A DNA stretch of 64,000 nucleotides from Candidatus Pantoea floridensis (GTDB lineage Bacteria > Pseudomonadota > Gammaproteobacteria > Enterobacterales > Enterobacteriaceae), in contig NZ_OCMY01000001.1 of assembly GCF_900215435.1 (NCBI RefSeq), positions 2,232,001 to 2,296,000 on the forward strand. The letters run 5' to 3'. Both the position numbers and the translations under genes were made by a program. The notes below the pieces were generated by a model, which was not told where the DNA came from, did no database searches, and was given only the letters and a program-made list of their open reading frames with translations. Positions 1-9,617 of this stretch are shown here, piece after piece (positions within the stretch are counted from its first letter, which is position 1; each line of letters begins with the position of its first letter).

Positions 1-227
1 TTCAGCAGCACTTCACGCTCGGCTAAGGCTTCGCCTACCAGGCGGAATTCATAGTGTTCAAGGTAGCGCAGGCCACCGTGAATCAGCTTTGAGCTGTTGG
101 AGGAGGTTGCACAGGCCAAATCCCGCGCCTCCAGCATCAGCACCGACAGTCCGCGTCCTGCAGCGTCCACTGCAATGCCGGCTCCGTTAATGCCGCCGCC
201 GATCACGATCAGGTCTTTGGTTTCCAC
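1..227 (-). CDS. glpD: Aerobic glycerol-3-phosphate dehydrogenase, N-terminal part (runs off the window)
   Basis: Only the first 75 or so codons are inside the window. The reading begins METKDLIVIGGGINGAGIAV, an FAD-binding Rossmann motif (GGGINGAG), and continues through a conserved segment ending near ALAEREVLL; this is the start of GlpD. The enzyme oxidises glycerol-3-phosphate to dihydroxyacetone phosphate at the inner membrane and feeds electrons to quinone. The start is a GTG at 225-227 with a strong GGAGGAG ribosome site; the ATG at 230-232 is out of frame and meets a stop after seven codons. It is divergent from glpEGR, as in E. coli, and tandem GlpR operators lie just upstream. Confidence 0.95.
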   Translation of the reverse strand, partial: METKDLIVIGGGINGAGIAVDAAGRGLSVLMLEARDLACATSSNSSKLIHGGLRYLEHYEFRLVGEALAEREVLL

Positions 228-239
228 GTCATCTCCTCC

Positions 240-353
240 GATGTTCGGAATAGTTCTAAAATGTTCGTTTTCGAGCGTAATAATAATCGGAAACCAACAT
301 CGATGCCAGCGGTTAACTGAATAAAAACATTTTTGCGTGATATAGCTAACATT
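240..353 (-). promoter_or_regulatory. glpD promoter region with tandem GlpR operators and a possible CRP site
   Basis: Two 20-bp GlpR-like operators lie side by side at 240-259 and 260-279. The second, AATGTTCGTTTTCGAGCGTA, is close to the known ATGTTCG/CGAGCAT palindrome; the first keeps one good half (ATGTTCGGA). On the minus strand a candidate -10 TATTAT is at 280-285 and a -35 CTGGCA at 304-309, so the operators would block transcription initiation. A CRP-like site (GTGA-N6-TAAC core) lies near 334-353. glpR in the same window supplies the repressor. The GlpR sites are read directly; the promoter hexamers and the CRP site are inference. Confidence 0.6.
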
Positions 354-459
354 CCGACAGGAAAAAAATCACATAACCACAGGACTTGTCAGGTTATCGC
401 GACCGATTCTCAGGTTAAACTAGGCGCTAATTGTGTAATGCTTGGTAGTTAAGACGGTT

Positions 460-529
460 AGGTCGTCATAAATGGCGCCCCTACAACCTCCGCATCGAGC
501 AGTCGTAGGGGCGCCATTTATGGCGACCT
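460..529. repeat. Paired palindromic repeat (REPIN-like) upstream of glpE
   Basis: Two 25-base arms, 460-484 and 505-529, are inverted copies with one mismatch and can form a long hairpin with a 20-base loop. Each arm carries a palindromic core (GTCGCCAT AA ATGGCG type) followed by CCCTAC on the loop side. The same core and tail recur at 2592, 5178, 14720, 17604 and 52491. Confidence 0.8.
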
Positions 530-587
530 GGCACCAACACCGGCGATTTTATCAACCGCTAATTGTGACGAAGTAATGAGAGACACC

Positions 588-914
588 ATGGAAACCTTCG
601 AGTGTATTAATGTCCTGCAGGCGCAAGAGCATCTGGCACAAGGTGCGCAGCTGGTGGATATCCGCGATCCGCAAAGCTTTATGATGGGCCATGCCGCCGG
701 TGCGCAGCATCTCACCAACGACAACCTGGCGGACTTTATCGCCAAAGCTAATCAGGATTTACCGGTACTGGTAATGTGCTATCACGGTAACAGCAGCAAA
801 GGCGCGGCGCAGTTCCTGCTGGGCCAGGGATTTAACGCTGCATACAGCATTGACGGCGGATTTGACGCCTGGCGGGCGGCATTCCCGGCGCAGGTTGCTA
901 TCGGCGACGCGTAA
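588..914 (+). CDS. glpE: Thiosulfate sulfurtransferase GlpE
   Basis: Single-domain rhodanese of 108 residues, the usual GlpE length. It moves a sulfane sulfur from thiosulfate to cyanide or to thiol acceptors such as thioredoxin in the cytoplasm. The active-site loop [10 protein letters not shown] holds the catalytic cysteine at residue 64, and the VDIRDPQSF segment is typical of the family. I chose ATG 588 (METFECINV) rather than the in-frame ATG four codons earlier because it matches the known N-terminus. It is the first gene of glpE-glpG-glpR, with a 35-bp gap to glpG. Confidence 0.95.
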   Translation: METFECINVLQAQEHLAQGAQLVDIRDPQSFMMGHAAGAQHLTNDNLADFIAKANQDLPVLVMCYHGNSSKGAAQFLLGQGFNAAYSIDGGFDAWRAAFPAQVAIGDA

Positions 915-949
915 GCCCATCGCATAAGCATAAGGAAGGAGAGCACCGC

Positions 950-1777
950 ATGATGCGCATCACCCAGTTTAATAATCCGCGCATGGCGCAGGCGTTTGTC
1001 GACTACATGGCGACGCGCGGCGTAACGCTACGTATTGAACGCGAAAGCCACTTTGTCATTATGTTGGATGATGAAAGTAAGCTTGAGATGGTCGAAAACG
1101 AACTCGCGCAGTTTGTGCGCGATCCCAACCATCCACGCTATCTGGCTGCCAGCTGGCACAGCGGCAATACCGAAAGTGGTTTGCGCTACGAGCGCACCAA
1201 CCTCTGGGGCAACATTCGGGAACGCGCAGGTCCGCTCACCATGACCATCATGATTGCCTGCATCGTGGTGTTTATTCTGATGCAGATCGTCGGCGATGAT
1301 GTGGCATTGGACTGGCTGGCGTGGCCGGCGGATTCGTCGCAATATTTCCAGGTGTGGCGCTGGTTCAGCCACGCGCTGCTGCACTTCTCGCTGCTGCATA
1401 TCCTCTTCAACCTGATGTGGTGGTGGTATCTCGGCGGTGCGGTTGAAAAGCGCCTCGGCAGCGGCAAGCTGTTTGTGATTATGCTGATATCCGCGCTGTT
1501 AACCGGCTGGATGCAGGCCAAGTTTAGCGGCGTGCTGTTTGGTGGCTTATCTGGCGTGGTGTATGCGCTGATGGGATACTGCTGGCTGCGCGGTGAGCGC
1601 GATCCCGACAGTGGCATTTACCTGGAACGTGGCCTGATGGGGTTCGCGGTGGTGTGGTTGGTGATTGGTTTTTACGGCGCGTTTGGCCTGGCAATTGCCA
1701 ACGCGGCGCACGTTACTGGTTTGCTGGTGGGTTTAGCAATGGCATTTGTTGATACGCGCAAAATCGCGCGTGGTTAG
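950..1777 (+). CDS. glpG: Rhomboid intramembrane serine protease GlpG
   Basis: 275-residue integral inner-membrane protease that cuts membrane-spanning substrates. An N-terminal cytoplasmic domain (about 1-90) precedes six membrane helices. The catalytic dyad is visible: serine 201 in [13 protein letters not shown] and histidine 254 in NAAHVTGLL, the same positions as in E. coli GlpG. The WR segment of the L1 loop (around 136-137) and the H/N oxyanion residues in helix 2 ([14 protein letters not shown]) are also present. A good AAGGAAGGAG ribosome site precedes it. Second gene of the glpEGR operon. Confidence 0.97.
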   Translation: MMRITQFNNPRMAQAFVDYMATRGVTLRIERESHFVIMLDDESKLEMVENELAQFVRDPNHPRYLAASWHSGNTESGLRYERTNLWGNIRERAGPLTMTIMIACIVVFILMQIVGDDVALDWLAWPADSSQYFQVWRWFSHALLHFSLLHILFNLMWWWYLGGAVEKRLGSGKLFVIMLISALLTGWMQAKFSGVLFGGLSGVVYALMGYCWLRGERDPDSGIYLERGLMGFAVVWLVIGFYGAFGLAIANAAHVTGLLVGLAMAFVDTRKIARG

Positions 1778-1819
1778 CAGCGCGCATAAAACAAGCGGCT
1801 ACGAGCCGAGGAGAGAGAT

Positions 1820-2578
1820 GTGAAGCAGACGCAACGTCATGACGCCATTATCGATCTGGTCCGGCGTCAGGGATATGTCAGCACGGAAGAGCTGGTGGAT
1901 CACTTTGAGGTCAGCCCGCAAACCATTCGGCGCGATCTGAACGATCTGGCCGATCAAAACAAAATCATGCGTCATCACGGTGGAGCGGCGCTACCGTCCA
2001 GCTCCGAGAACACCGCCTGGCAGGATCGTAAGATGATGTGGTCAGCGGAGAAAGCGCGCATCGCCGAGCGGGTAGCGAGCCAAATTCCCGATGGCGCCAC
2101 GCTATTTATCGATATCGGCACCACGCCGGAAGCGGTGGCGCATGCGCTGCTTAATCACAACAATCTGCGCGTTGTGACCAACAACCTCAACGTGGCGATT
2201 CTGCTGATGGCGAAACCGGATTTCCGCGTGATCATCGCCGGTGGTGAAGTGCGCACGCGCGACGGCGGCATCATGGGCGAAGCGACGCTGGACTTCATCT
2301 CACAGTTCCGCCTCGATTACGGCATTCTCGGCATTAGCGGCATTGATATGGACGGTTCATTGCTGGAGTTCGATTATCACGAGGTCCGCACCAAACGCGC
2401 CATTATTGAGAATTCGCGCTGCGTAATGCTGGTGGTGGATCACTCCAAATTTGGCCGCAACGCGATGGTTAATCTGGGTAATATGAGCCTGATTGATTAC
2501 ATGTATACCGATCAAAGCCCGCCCGCTAGCGTGCTGAAAGTGATTGAACAGCACGAAGTTCATCTGGAACTTTGTTGA
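1820..2578 (+). CDS. glpR: Glycerol-3-phosphate regulon repressor GlpR
   Basis: DeoR-family repressor of 252 residues. The N-terminal winged helix-turn-helix runs through about residues 1-57 (TEELVDHFEVSPQTIRRDLN), and the C-terminal sugar-phosphate sensor domain includes the IDIGTTPEAV and TNNLNVA motifs. It represses the glp genes until glycerol-3-phosphate binds. The start is GTG at 1820, preceded by GAGGAGAGAG; the protein begins MKQTQRHDAII as in E. coli. Its likely operators sit in front of glpD at 240-279. Last gene of the glpEGR operon. Confidence 0.96.
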   Translation: MKQTQRHDAIIDLVRRQGYVSTEELVDHFEVSPQTIRRDLNDLADQNKIMRHHGGAALPSSSENTAWQDRKMMWSAEKARIAERVASQIPDGATLFIDIGTTPEAVAHALLNHNNLRVVTNNLNVAILLMAKPDFRVIIAGGEVRTRDGGIMGEATLDFISQFRLDYGILGISGIDMDGSLLEFDYHEVRTKRAIIENSRCVMLVVDHSKFGRNAMVNLGNMSLIDYMYTDQSPPASVLKVIEQHEVHLELC

Positions 2579-2591
2579 TGTTGCATAACCC

Positions 2592-2650
2592 GGTCGCCAT
2601 GAATGGCGGCCCTACGATGTAGCGTGCGCATTTATGCGCACCGTTTTTTT
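2592..2650 (+). terminator. Paired palindromic repeat that also resembles a terminator after glpR
   Basis: Two arms of the same repeat family face each other: 2592-2615 with a GGTCGCCAT-GA-ATGGCGGCC core and CCTAC tail, and 2619-2642 with a GTGCGCAT-TT-ATGCGCAC core. The second hairpin is followed by a run of eight T residues (2644-2651), so it has the form of a rho-independent terminator for glpEGR. The repeat is read directly; terminator use is inference. Confidence 0.65.
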
Positions 2651-2761
2651 TCTTAACACGCGCATTTCCCTGTCGCTTTTTTCCGCCCCCGCAGCTTTAC
2701 TTATCCATTCACCTCTTGCGCTCGCCCCGGCTTTACCGTTAACGGACACGAAGGGATTGAT

Positions 2762-5167
2762 ATGTCGCAGCAAAAATTCAATAAAACACGTTTCGACGCC
2801 GCACTGACTCGTCATTGGCAACACCTTGGACTCGCTTCCGCCCAGCAAATGACGCCGCACCAATGGTGGCAGGCGCTGAGCAGCGTGCTGGCGGAAATGC
2901 TGGCCACGCAGCCGCCCGCGCCGCCAAAGCAAGGACAACGCCACGTCAATTATTTGTCGATGGAGTTTTTGATTGGTCGCCTGACGGGCAACAACTTGCT
3001 CAATCTTGGCTGGTACAACGACGTGCAGGCCGCGCTGGCGGAACATCACATTGAACTGAGCGAGCTGCTGGAAGAGGAGATCGACCCCGCGCTCGGCAAC
3101 GGCGGATTGGGGCGCTTAGCCGCCTGCTATATGGATTCGATGGCCACCGTCGGCCAGGCTGCGATGGGCCACGGCCTCAACTATCAATATGGTTTGTTTC
3201 GCCAAACCTTCGAAGATGGCCAGCAACGAGAGGCACCGGACGACTGGCTGCGCGATCGCTATCCGTGGTTCCGTTATAACGCCGCGCTGGATGTGCAGGT
3301 CGGTATCGGCGGAAAGGTGAAACAAAACCACGATGGCAGCATTATTTGGCGACCTAACATCCTGCTGAAAGGAGAAGCCTGGGATCTGCCGGTGGTGGGC
3401 TATCGTAACGGCATTACGCTGCCGCTGCGATTGTGGAAAGCCAGTAGTGCGCAGCCGTTCGATCTCACGCTATTCAATAACGGCCAATTCCTGCAGGCCG
3501 AGCAGCAAGGCATTGAGGCCAATAAGCTGACCAAGGTGCTCTATCCCAATGATAATCATGCGGAAGGTAAACGCCTGCGTTTAATGCAGCAATATTTTCA
3601 GTGCGCCTGTGCGGTGGGCGATATCCTGCGCCGCCACCATCTCGCCGGGCGTGCCATCCGCAGCTTGCCCGATTTTGAAGTGATTCAGCTGAACGACACG
3701 CATCCGACTATCGCTATTCCTGAGATGCTGCGCGTATTGCTGGATGAACATCAACTGAGCTGGGATGATGCCTGGCATATCACCAGCCGTACTTTTGCCT
3801 ATACCAATCACACATTGATGCCCGAAGCGCTGGAGCGCTGGGATGAGCGATTGGTGCGCGACGTGCTGCCGCGCCATATGTTAATTATCAAAGAGATTAA
3901 TCGCCGCCTGAAGAAAAGGGTGAAGAAGCAGTGGCCGGATGATAGAGCGATGTGGCACAAGCTGGCGGTGGTGGCGGAAGGTCAGGTGCGCATGGCGAAT
4001 TTGTGCGTGGTGAGCTGCTTCGCGGTGAACGGCGTCGCGGCGCTGCACTCCGAGCTGGTGGTAAAAGATCTGTTTCCGGAATATCACCAGCTGTGGCCAA
4101 ACAAATTCCACAACGTTACCAATGGCATTACGCCGCGCCGCTGGTTAAAGCAGTGTAATCCGCTATTGTCGACGCTGATTGATGACAACTTGCAGGTGGA
4201 GTGGGCGAACGATCTTGATGCGCTGGCATGGCTCGCACCGTTTGCCAAAAAGAAAGCGTTTCGCCAGCAGTTCCGCGCCATCAAACAGCAGAACAAGCTG
4301 CGCCTAACGGTGTATATCAAACGTGTTACGGGCATTGATATCAATCCGGATGCGCTGTTCGATGTGCAGATCAAGCGGCTTCATGAGTACAAACGCCAGC
4401 ACCTCAGTTTGCTGCATATGCTGCACTGCTATCGCCAGCTGCGAGATCATCCCGATAACCCCGATTTCGTGCCGCGCGTGTTTATCTTTGGTGCCAAAGC
4501 GGCGCCCGGCTATTACCTCGCCAAAAATATCATTTATGCCATTAACCACGTGGCGCAGGTGATCAACAACGATCCGTGCGTTGGCGATCGCCTGAAAGTG
4601 GTGTTTATTCCGGATTACCGCATTACCGCGGCGGAGTTGATCATTCCAGCTGCCGATCTCTCTGAGCAAATTTCTACTGCCGGTTACGAGGCTTCCGGCA
4701 CCGGCAATATGAAGCTGGCGCTCAACGGTGCGCTGACCATTGGCACGCTGGACGGTGCCAATGTGGAGATTGCGCAAGCGGTGGGCGAGAAGAATATCTT
4801 CATCTTCGGCAATAGCGTGGAGGAAGTGAAGGCGCTAAAGGCGGGAGGCTACAGCCCGAAAAAGCTGCGTAAACAGAATCCTTATCTGGATGGTTTGCTG
4901 AAAGAGCTGGAGAAGGGCAAGTTCAGCGAGGGTGATAAGCACGCATTTGACCTGATGTTGCAGAGCCTGACGAAGGACGGCGATCCCTGGCTGGTGCTGG
5001 CTGATTTCGATGCCTATATTGCCGCGCAGCAGCAGGTAGAAGCGTTGTGGAAAAATCAGGATGCCTGGACGCGTGCGGCGATCATGAATACCGCGCACAC
5101 CGGCCGCTTTAGTTCTGACCGCTCAATACGTGATTACCAGCAGTTGATTTGGCAGGCGGCAAGATAA
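2762..5167 (+). CDS. malP: Maltodextrin phosphorylase
   Basis: 801-residue GT35 alpha-glucan phosphorylase that releases glucose-1-phosphate from linear maltodextrins in the cytoplasm. The pyridoxal-phosphate lysine is K651 in [14 protein letters not shown]. Conserved substrate segments include [22 protein letters not shown] and KRLHEYKRQ. The N-terminus ([20 protein letters not shown]) and length match MalP (797 in E. coli) rather than GlgP. malQ follows after 82 bp. The activator gene malT, which lies next to malP in E. coli, is not here, and I could not see a convincing MalT box in the 180 bp upstream. Confidence 0.95.
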   Translation: MSQQKFNKTRFDAALTRHWQHLGLASAQQMTPHQWWQALSSVLAEMLATQPPAPPKQGQRHVNYLSMEFLIGRLTGNNLLNLGWYNDVQAALAEHHIELSELLEEEIDPALGNGGLGRLAACYMDSMATVGQAAMGHGLNYQYGLFRQTFEDGQQREAPDDWLRDRYPWFRYNAALDVQVGIGGKVKQNHDGSIIWRPNILLKGEAWDLPVVGYRNGITLPLRLWKASSAQPFDLTLFNNGQFLQAEQQGIEANKLTKVLYPNDNHAEGKRLRLMQQYFQCACAVGDILRRHHLAGRAIRSLPDFEVIQLNDTHPTIAIPEMLRVLLDEHQLSWDDAWHITSRTFAYTNHTLMPEALERWDERLVRDVLPRHMLIIKEINRRLKKRVKKQWPDDRAMWHKLAVVAEGQVRMANLCVVSCFAVNGVAALHSELVVKDLFPEYHQLWPNKFHNVTNGITPRRWLKQCNPLLSTLIDDNLQVEWANDLDALAWLAPFAKKKAFRQQFRAIKQQNKLRLTVYIKRVTGIDINPDALFDVQIKRLHEYKRQHLSLLHMLHCYRQLRDHPDNPDFVPRVFIFGAKAAPGYYLAKNIIYAINHVAQVINNDPCVGDRLKVVFIPDYRITAAELIIPAADLSEQISTAGYEASGTGNMKLALNGALTIGTLDGANVEIAQAVGEKNIFIFGNSVEEVKALKAGGYSPKKLRKQNPYLDGLLKELEKGKFSEGDKHAFDLMLQSLTKDGDPWLVLADFDAYIAAQQQVEALWKNQDAWTRAAIMNTAHTGRFSSDRSIRDYQQLIWQAAR

Positions 5168-5177
5168 TCGATATTCC

Positions 5178-5232
5178 GGTCGCCATGAATGGCGACCCTA
5201 CCAATTCCGTAGGGTGCGCATTTATGCGCACC
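5178..5232. repeat. Paired palindromic repeat filling the malP-malQ gap
   Basis: Arm one (5178-5201) is a perfect GGTCGCCATGAATGGCGACC palindrome plus CTAC. Arm two (5209-5232) is GGTGCGCATNNATGCGCACC in inverted orientation with its GTAGG tail facing arm one. Together they occupy most of the 82-bp space between malP and malQ and end 17 bases before the malQ start, so a hairpin here could affect transcript stability or relative expression of the two genes. Confidence 0.85.
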
Positions 5233-5249
5233 TTGTTGAAGGAGAAAGG

Positions 5250-7307
5250 ATGACGCTCAATAAGTTGGATCAGGCGGCACAGGATGCAGGCATTGCGCTG
5301 CGCTTTATCAACGCGCATGGCGAGCCTGAAACCATCAGCGATGCCACCAAACGCGCGCTACTGGCGGTAATGGAAACGCCCAGCGGCAAAGCGCCACCGC
5401 TGCCGCCGGTGCAGGTGTTTGCCGCCCGCGCCAAACGTCAACTCACGCCGCAGGGCCGCGGGGCGTTTTCCTGGCAGCTTGAAACCGAGCAGGGCAAACA
5501 GTTCAGCGGAGATGTGCAGGGCGGCGAAGTGCTCACGCTGCCGCCGCGCCTGCCGCAGGGCTATCATCAGCTGACTCTGCATAAAGGCCGCCAGCAGTGG
5601 CAAACGCGCATCATCATTGCGCCGCGGCGCTGCTATCTGCCCGAACCGCTCAAGCAGGGCGAAAAACGCTGGGGCGCGCTGGTGCAGCTCTATACGCTGC
5701 GTTCAGAAAATAATTGGGGCATTGGCGATTTCGGTGATTTGAAGTTGATGCTGGAACAGATTGCTGCACACGGTGGCGATTTTGTTGGCCTCAATCCGCT
5801 GCACGCGCTCTATCCGTCACTGCCGGAACATGCCAGCCCGTACAGTCCAACCTCGCGGCGCTGGCTTAACGTGTTGTATATCGACATCAATCAGCTGGAG
5901 GATTTCCAACACAGCAAAGAGGGCCAGCGCTGGTGGAAAAGTGCCAAAACGCGCAAAGCACTCGAGCGCGCGCGCGCCAGCGAGTTTGTTGATTACAGCG
6001 CGGTCGCCGAGCTGAAATTAGCCGCGCTGCGTTTTGCCTGGCAAAACTATCAGCCACGCGCAGCAGACGACGCCGATTTCCAGCAGTTTATCCTTGAGGG
6101 TGCCGGGCATTTACGCTATCAGGCCGCCTTTGATGGCATTCTCGCCGAGCGCAGCCAGCAGCACCCCGATGAATGGGGATGGGCAAACTGGCCGGAAGGC
6201 TGGCGCAATGCGTTGTTGCCTGAGGTTCAGCAGTGGTGTGCTGAGCATGAAGCGGAGATCCAGTTCTGGAGCTGGCTACAATGGCTGGCGCAGCAGCAGT
6301 TCGCTGCCTGCTGGCAGCGCAGCCAGCAGCTCGGCATGGCGGTAGGTTTGTACCGTGATTTAGCGGTCGGCGTGGCGCAGGGCAGCGCCGAAACCTGGCA
6401 AGATCCGGAACTCTACAAGCTTGGCGCATCGGTGGGCGCACCGCCGGATCGCCTCGGACCGCAGGGGCAAAACTGGTGTTTACCGCCGCTCGATCCGCAT
6501 GTGATGCGTGCGCGCGGTTATCAGCCATTTATCGACCTGCTGCGCGCCAATATGCGCGACTGCGGCGCATTGCGTATCGATCACGTCATGGCGCTGCTGC
6601 GGTTGTGGTGGATTCCCTACGGCGAAAGTGCCGATAAGGGGGCTTATGTGGCGTATCCGGTGCACGATCTGCTGGCGATCCTCGCGCTGGAGAGTCAGCG
6701 CCATCGCTGCATGGTGATCGGCGAAGATCTTGGCACAGTACCGCAAGAGATCGTCAGCCTGCTGCGCAACAGCGGCATTTTTTCCTGGAAAGTGTTGTTC
6801 TTCGAGCAGCACGGTGATGGCAGCTATCGCCAGCCGCAGGAGTATCCACGTCAGTCGATTGCCAGCGCCAGTACGCATGATTTACCGACATTAGGCGGGT
6901 TCTGGCATGCAGATGATTTAACGCTGGGTGACAAGCTGGGTATCTATGCTGGCGACGGCGTGCTGCAATCTCTCCAGCAACAGCGGGTGAAGCAAAAGCA
7001 AGCGCTGCTGGATGCACTGCATCAGGCTGGGTCGCTGCCTGCACGCAGCGGCAAGCGAGCTGATGGTTTGGCTTTATCTCCTGCGCTGACGTTGGCGTTT
7101 CACCGTTATTTGGCACGCACCCATAGCGCACTACTTGGGTTGCAGCCGGAAGATTGGCTCGGCATGTCTTCGCCGGTCAATGTACCGGGCACAGTTAATG
7201 AATATCCTAATTGGCGTCGCAAGTTGAATGCCACGCTGGAAACGATGTTTACGCTTGAGGTGCAGAAGGTATTAAAAGCCGTAAATGAAGGGCGGAAAGC
7301 GGAGTAA
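5250..7307 (+). CDS. malQ: 4-alpha-glucanotransferase (amylomaltase)
   Basis: 685-residue GH77 enzyme that transfers alpha-1,4-glucan segments between maltodextrins, making glucose and longer chains that MalP can use. The catalytic aspartate is D444 in CGALRIDHVMALLRLWW, and the acid/base glutamate is E492 in VIGEDLGTVP. The family's 250s-loop region (SPYSPTSRRWLN) is also present. I start it at ATG 5250 with ribosome site AAGGAGAAAGG; an upstream in-frame ATG at 5214 lies within the palindromic repeat and is rejected. It works with malP directly upstream. Confidence 0.96.
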   Translation: MTLNKLDQAAQDAGIALRFINAHGEPETISDATKRALLAVMETPSGKAPPLPPVQVFAARAKRQLTPQGRGAFSWQLETEQGKQFSGDVQGGEVLTLPPRLPQGYHQLTLHKGRQQWQTRIIIAPRRCYLPEPLKQGEKRWGALVQLYTLRSENNWGIGDFGDLKLMLEQIAAHGGDFVGLNPLHALYPSLPEHASPYSPTSRRWLNVLYIDINQLEDFQHSKEGQRWWKSAKTRKALERARASEFVDYSAVAELKLAALRFAWQNYQPRAADDADFQQFILEGAGHLRYQAAFDGILAERSQQHPDEWGWANWPEGWRNALLPEVQQWCAEHEAEIQFWSWLQWLAQQQFAACWQRSQQLGMAVGLYRDLAVGVAQGSAETWQDPELYKLGASVGAPPDRLGPQGQNWCLPPLDPHVMRARGYQPFIDLLRANMRDCGALRIDHVMALLRLWWIPYGESADKGAYVAYPVHDLLAILALESQRHRCMVIGEDLGTVPQEIVSLLRNSGIFSWKVLFFEQHGDGSYRQPQEYPRQSIASASTHDLPTLGGFWHADDLTLGDKLGIYAGDGVLQSLQQQRVKQKQALLDALHQAGSLPARSGKRADGLALSPALTLAFHRYLARTHSALLGLQPEDWLGMSSPVNVPGTVNEYPNWRRKLNATLETMFTLEVQKVLKAVNEGRKAE

Positions 7308-7340
7308 AAACGCGCGGCAGCATCGGGTTGCTGCCGCGTG
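7304..7340 (-). terminator. Rho-independent terminator after nfuA
   Basis: A 10-bp stem (7311-7320 with 7331-7340, one mismatch) is followed on the minus strand by TTTTT at 7306-7310. It lies 5 bp past the nfuA stop and just beyond the malQ stop, so it separates the convergent pair. There is no T run on the plus side. Confidence 0.75.
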
Positions 7341-7345
7341 CTAAA

Positions 7346-7921
7346 TCAGTAGTACGAGTGCTCACCGCGCTGGTGCTCGGTTAAATCGCGCACGCCTTTC
7401 AGCTCAGGGAAGGCTGCCAGCAGCTCTTTCTCGATGCCATCTTTCAGAGTGACGTCGATCATCGAACAACCGTTACAGCCGCCGCCAAATTGCAGAATGG
7501 CGATGCCGTCATCGGTGATTTCCATCAGCGATACGCGACCGCCGTGGCCTGCCAGCTGCGGGTTAATCTGCGCTTGCAACAGATATTCCACGCGCTCCAC
7601 CATTGGCGCATCGTCAGAGACTTTACGCATTTTGGCGTTCGGTGCTTTCAGCGTTAGCTGAGAGCCGAGATTATCGGTGACAAAGTCGATTTCAGCGTCA
7701 TCAAGGTATGGCGCGCTCATTTCATCCACAAAGGCGGACAGTTTTTCGAACTTGAATTCCGTATCGGAAGCTTCTACTGCATCAGGTGGGCAGTAAGAAA
7801 CACCGCATTCTGCGGTTGGCGTACCCGGATTAATGACGAATACGCGAATCTGAGTGCCATCTTCTTGTTTGGACAGCAATTTTGAGAAGTGCTCTTGCGC
7901 AGCATCAGTAATAACGATCAT
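7346..7921 (-). CDS. nfuA: Fe-S biogenesis protein NfuA
   Basis: 191-residue iron-sulfur carrier. An N-terminal degenerate A-type scaffold domain (about 1-100) is fused to a C-terminal Nfu domain with the cluster-binding CxxC pair C149/C152 in GGGCNGCSM. NfuA carries a 4Fe-4S cluster to apo-proteins, especially under oxidative stress or iron limitation. Length and both domains match E. coli NfuA. It lies immediately downstream of gntX in the same orientation (58-bp gap), as in other enterobacteria. Confidence 0.97.
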   Translation of the reverse strand: MIVITDAAQEHFSKLLSKQEDGTQIRVFVINPGTPTAECGVSYCPPDAVEASDTEFKFEKLSAFVDEMSAPYLDDAEIDFVTDNLGSQLTLKAPNAKMRKVSDDAPMVERVEYLLQAQINPQLAGHGGRVSLMEITDDGIAILQFGGGCNGCSMIDVTLKDGIEKELLAAFPELKGVRDLTEHQRGEHSYY

Positions 7922-7979
7922 TGCGATTGCTCAATAGTTGACTAAATTACTTGGTTATAATACGCCCAACACCGACGCT

Positions 7980-8657
7980 CTACAAGGTACGGCACAGGCA
8001 ACCAATGTGTACGCTGGCCGCGCCGTGCGCCAGCAGGATGCGGCTAATTTCCGCTACGGTACTTCCGGTCGTCACAACATCGTCGATAAGCAGGATATGG
8101 CGCCCGCGCACCGGCATTTCAAGACAAAAGGCGCCGCGCAGGTTCTTTTTACGTGCGCTGGCGCTCAATGAGTGCTGCACCGCACCGTGGCGTAGACGTC
8201 GTATGCCTTCGCGATATTCACACTTCAACCAGCGCGCCAGCGGTTTTGCCAGCAGCGCGGCCTGATTATAACCGCGTTGCCAGGCACGACGACGATGCAG
8301 CGGTACGCTCAACACCAAATCTATCCGCGGAAGCCGATTATCACGACGCATTGTTAACAATTTTAACAAAATCAGCCGCGCCAGCATCACCCTGAGTGCG
8401 GTTATGCGAGAAAACTTCAGCTGGTGTACCCAATCGCTTAGCGGCGGCAGGTAATCGCTCACGCAGCTCAGGCTTTGCCATGGCGGTGGATGACGAAGGC
8501 AGCGGCCGCATGCTTGCATGCCAGTGGCCGGTAATCCACAGCGTGGGCAGAGTGCAGGCAGACGCGGAATCTGTTGCACACAGCGGCTGCATAATCCGTG
8601 GCTGGCGATGCGCAGCGGCAAGCGGCATAGCCAACAGAGTACCGGCATTGGTAGCAT
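7980..8657 (-). CDS. gntX: ComF/GntX family amidophosphoribosyltransferase-like protein
   Basis: 225-residue ComF-family protein. Two CxxC zinc-finger-like pairs lie near the N-terminus (CWLC, CSRC) followed by CPRCGLP and CGRC, and the C-terminal phosphoribosyltransferase-like domain holds the PRPP loop LLIDDVVTTGST. Homologues are linked to DNA uptake (ComFC) or use of DNA as a nutrient. The start at 8657 (MLPMPVLCWLC) is chosen by homology and by GGAGGTCGC upstream; a longer reading frame runs to 8795 but would cover the bioH start. It is divergent from bioH. The hof cluster, also tied to DNA uptake, is elsewhere in this window. Confidence 0.93.
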   Translation of the reverse strand: MLPMPVLCWLCRLPLRIASHGLCSRCVQQIPRLPALCPRCGLPATGMQACGRCLRHPPPWQSLSCVSDYLPPLSDWVHQLKFSRITALRVMLARLILLKLLTMRRDNRLPRIDLVLSVPLHRRRAWQRGYNQAALLAKPLARWLKCEYREGIRRLRHGAVQHSLSASARKKNLRGAFCLEMPVRGRHILLIDDVVTTGSTVAEISRILLAHGAASVHIGCLCRTL

Positions 8658-8692
8658 AGCGACCTCCTTTTCACTTTTCCGGAGTGTAACCG

Positions 8693-9469
8693 ATGAGTTC
8701 GCTTTACTGGCACACCACAGGCACGGGCGATTGCGATCTTGTGCTGCTGCACGGCTGGGGTTTGAACGCCGAAGTGTGGCAAAACATAGTTCCACGACTC
8801 AGCTCGCAATTTCGCCTGCACCTGGTGGATCTGCCGGGCTTTGGCCGCAGCCAGGGATTTGGACCGCTGACCTTAGCGGAAATGGTGCAACAGCTACTGC
8901 CACAATTACCACAGCGTGCGGTGCTGATGGGCTGGTCGCTGGGCGGATTAGTCGCCAGTCAGCTGGCCTTAACCCACCCCGATCGGGTTGCAGCACTGAT
9001 TAGCGTGGCATCGTCGCCGTGCTTTACCGCACGTGATGCGTGGCCGGGCATCAAGCCCGAGACGCTACAGAGTTTCCAGCAGCAGCTGAGCACAGATTTC
9101 CAACGCACCGTGGAGCGCTTTCTGGCACTGCAAACCATGGGCACCGAACATGCGCGGCAGGATGCGCGTCAACTGAAAGAGGTGGTGTTGTCGCAACCCA
9201 TGCCATCGGTAGAAGTGTTAGCGGGCGGACTGGAGATTCTGCGTCAGGACGATCTGCGTGCTGCGCTCGACGATCTTAACCTGCCGTTTCTGCGTATTTA
9301 CGGTTATCTCGATGGGCTGGTGCCGCGTGGTATCGCACAGCAACTGGATACACGCTGGCCATCTTCTTCATCGGTGGTAATGGAAAAAGCGGCGCATGCG
9401 CCTTTTATCTCCCATCCAGAGGCCTTCTCACAATACATTATTGATTTTTATCAATCGCTTGCCGGTTAA
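8693..9469 (+). CDS. bioH: Pimeloyl-ACP methyl ester carboxylesterase
   Basis: 258-residue alpha/beta hydrolase that removes the methyl group from pimeloyl-ACP methyl ester, ending pimelate synthesis for biotin. The catalytic triad reads S82 (GWSLGG), D207 (GYLDGLV) and H235 (KAAHAPF), the same numbers as E. coli BioH. The oxyanion region is LLHGWGLN. It is free-standing and divergent from gntX with a 35-bp gap, the classic enterobacterial arrangement. Confidence 0.96.
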   Translation: MSSLYWHTTGTGDCDLVLLHGWGLNAEVWQNIVPRLSSQFRLHLVDLPGFGRSQGFGPLTLAEMVQQLLPQLPQRAVLMGWSLGGLVASQLALTHPDRVAALISVASSPCFTARDAWPGIKPETLQSFQQQLSTDFQRTVERFLALQTMGTEHARQDARQLKEVVLSQPMPSVEVLAGGLEILRQDDLRAALDDLNLPFLRIYGYLDGLVPRGIAQQLDTRWPSSSSVVMEKAAHAPFISHPEAFSQYIIDFYQSLAG

Positions 9470-9617
9470 TACATGACTGCAGTGGAAAATTTGTCACAAG
9501 CGGCAATACTTTTCTGGTGAGCTGACCTGCTAGTGGTGTGAATGGAATATCGTCGTATCCACCTGTTTTATGTCTGCTTACATCTCAACAATGGATCATG
9601 TGAATGAGGGTAAATCG

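Noticed and set aside
230..232. ATG upstream of glpD as its start
   Set aside because: It is out of frame and meets TGA after seven codons; the GTG at 225-227 gives the conserved METKDLIVIGGG.
5214..5249. MalQ starting at ATG 5214
   Set aside because: That start lies within the palindromic repeat and has no ribosome site; ATG 5250 has AAGGAG and family homology.
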